This document shows positions 5,330 through 6,349 of a stretch of DNA of 6,349 nt, one piece after another; position 1 is the stretch's first letter; every line of letters begins with the position of its first letter. The DNA comes from an uncultured Solirubrobacteraceae bacterium (GTDB lineage: Bacteria > Actinomycetota > Thermoleophilia > Solirubrobacterales > Solirubrobacteraceae): NCBI GenBank assembly GCA_955652345.1, contig CATPBV010000022.1:1-6349 (forward strand), given 5' to 3'. The notes beneath the pieces are model-generated. The model made no database searches and was not told the origin of the DNA. It saw only the letters and a list, made by a program, of their open reading frames with translations. The translations under genes were made by a program, and so were the position numbers.

Positions 5330-6337
5330 GTCCGGCTCGGCGTGCTTTCGACTGCACGCATCAACGAGCTCGTGCTCCCGGCGGCGCAAGCCTGCGAGCA
5401 GATCGAGGTGCTCGCCATCGCCAGCCGCGAGCTCGCGCGGGCCGAGCGATATGCGGCACAGCACGGCATCGAGCGCTCCTACGGGTCATACGCATCGCTG
5501 CTCGAGGATCGCGATGTTGACGCTGTATACATCCCGCTGCCCAACGCGCTGCACATCGAGTGGTCCGAGCGCGCGCTGGAGGCCGGCAAGCACGTTCTGT
5601 GCGAGAAGCCCCTCGCGCGACGCCGCCAGCAGGCCGAGCAGGCGTTCGACATCGCTGAGCGTGTGGGGCTCGTCCTCGCCGAGGCATTCATGTACCGCCA
5701 CCACCCGCAGACCCTCCAGGTCAAGTCACTCCTCGGCGCCGGTGCGATCGGTCGTCTGCGGTTGATCCGCGCGTCACAGAGCTTCACCATCACGCAAGCA
5801 GGGGACGTGCGGTATTCACGCGCCCTCGAGGGCGGCGCGCTGATGGACGTTGGGTGCTACTGCGTCAATCTGGCGCGATTCGTGGCCGGGGAGCCGGAGC
5901 GGGTCTACGGCGAGCAGCGGCGGGGTGACGACGGCATAGACCTTCTGTTCTCGGGGACGATGCGCTTTGCTGAGGATGTGCTCGCGCAGTTCGATGCGGG
6001 AATCGACGTCCCCACGCGCGACTTCCTGGAGCTCGTCGGCTCCGACGGCACGATGGATGTCCACGATCCGTGGATGAGCGGTTCAGCCGAGCCGCTCATC
6101 ACCATCCGACGCGACGGGGAGACCGAGCACCTAACGACTGAGCCGGGCGAGGCGTACCGCCTCCAGCTCGCGGATTTCGCGGCGGCGATCAGCGGGGAGC
6201 GCGAACCGCGGCTGGGGCGCGCCGACGCGACGGCGCAAGCCGCGGCCATCGAAGCCCTGTATGCGTCGGCCGATAGCGGCCGCCCGGTCGACCTTGGCGA
6301 GCCCGGGCGACCTGGGAAAGAGCCAGCGCGGCGGTGA
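5324..6337 (+). CDS. Gfo/Idh/MocA oxidoreductase, GFOR/dihydrodiol dehydrogenase type
   Basis: This is a complete NAD(P)-dependent oxidoreductase of 337 residues, typical for the family. The Rossmann start is 'LGVLSTARI' (5-13). It is followed by 'AIASRELARAERYA' (31-44), where S34-R35 in place of an acidic residue points to NADP. EKP is at 94-96, followed by 'EAFMYRHHPQ' (120-129). The catalytic segment is 'GALMDVGCYCVNLARF' (171-186), giving D175-xxx-Y179. The tyrosine replaces the histidine of the inositol dehydrogenase branch, as in glucose-fructose oxidoreductase, D-xylose dehydrogenase and dimeric dihydrodiol dehydrogenase. It probably acts on an aldose or a cyclic keto or hydroxy compound; the substrate is unknown. 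The last 15 or so residues are a Pro/Gly/Arg-rich tail. ATG 5324 is the only start next to the first strand, but no ribosome site precedes it and it lies in an inverted repeat. Gene 6 is therefore likely translated by coupling. The gap from gene 5 is 75 bases. Confidence 0.92.
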   Translation: MTVRLGVLSTARINELVLPAAQACEQIEVLAIASRELARAERYAAQHGIERSYGSYASLLEDRDVDAVYIPLPNALHIEWSERALEAGKHVLCEKPLARRRQQAEQAFDIAERVGLVLAEAFMYRHHPQTLQVKSLLGAGAIGRLRLIRASQSFTITQAGDVRYSRALEGGALMDVGCYCVNLARFVAGEPERVYGEQRRGDDGIDLLFSGTMRFAEDVLAQFDAGIDVPTRDFLELVGSDGTMDVHDPWMSGSAEPLITIRRDGETEHLTTEPGEAYRLQLADFAAAISGEREPRLGRADATAQAAAIEALYASADSGRPVDLGEPGRPGKEPARR

Positions 6338-6349
6338 GCGGCGCGGCGC
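6334..6349 (+). CDS. Possible start of the next gene (cut by the right edge)
   Basis: GTG at 6334 overlaps the stop of gene 6 (GTGA). The frame stays open for the five remaining codons (MSGAA). The 4-base overlap repeats the junction style of genes 2 and 3. Too little is visible to say more, and no clear ribosome site precedes it. Confidence 0.25.

Overview
This is a compact stretch of high-GC bacterial DNA in which six genes lie head to tail on the + strand. They touch or overlap, and no gap exceeds about 75 bases. The G/C-rich third codon positions, the TTG and GTG starts and the 4-base stop/start overlaps fit a soil actinobacterium or a similar high-GC lineage. Nothing in the window fixes the taxon more closely. 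There are no RNA genes, insertion sequences, CRISPR arrays or replication features, and I saw no convincing promoter. The window looks like the middle of one long operon that starts upstream.

Layout: (1) the C-terminal two thirds of a Gfo/Idh/MocA dehydrogenase resembling inositol 2-dehydrogenase, cut by the left edge (2-727); (2) a second, complete Gfo/Idh/MocA dehydrogenase starting at a TTG inside gene 1 (720-1940); (3) a zinc-dependent medium-chain alcohol/polyol dehydrogenase joined by an ATGA overlap (1937-2971); (4) a TIM-barrel sugar isomerase/epimerase-type protein resembling inosose dehydratase IolE (2993-3904); (5) a PLP-dependent DegT/DnrJ/EryC1/StrS aminotransferase (3920-5248); (6) a third Gfo/Idh/MocA oxidoreductase, of the tyrosine-containing GFOR/dihydrodiol dehydrogenase type (5324-6337). 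Another gene may begin at the right edge (GTG at 6334).

Together the genes suggest a pathway on a cyclitol or sugar. Several NAD(P)- and zinc-dependent dehydrogenases make keto-intermediates, a TIM-barrel enzyme dehydrates or epimerises them, and an aminotransferase adds or removes an amino group at a ketone. A myo-inositol/scyllo-inosose or aminocyclitol pathway is the best guess. The substrate cannot be read from the sequence, and the core inositol genes iolB, iolC, iolD and iolJ, transporters and regulators are absent from the window.

The most unusual feature is how genes 4 and 6 start. Neither has a Shine-Dalgarno sequence. Each is preceded by tiny open frames chained by 4-base RTGA stop/start overlaps (2968-2996; 5245-5327). 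At gene 6 the chain runs through two hairpins. One shows the GTGA junction in its loop, and the other buries the ATG of gene 6 in its stem. This looks like a possible translational relay, in contrast to genes 2 and 5, which have strong Shine-Dalgarno sites.
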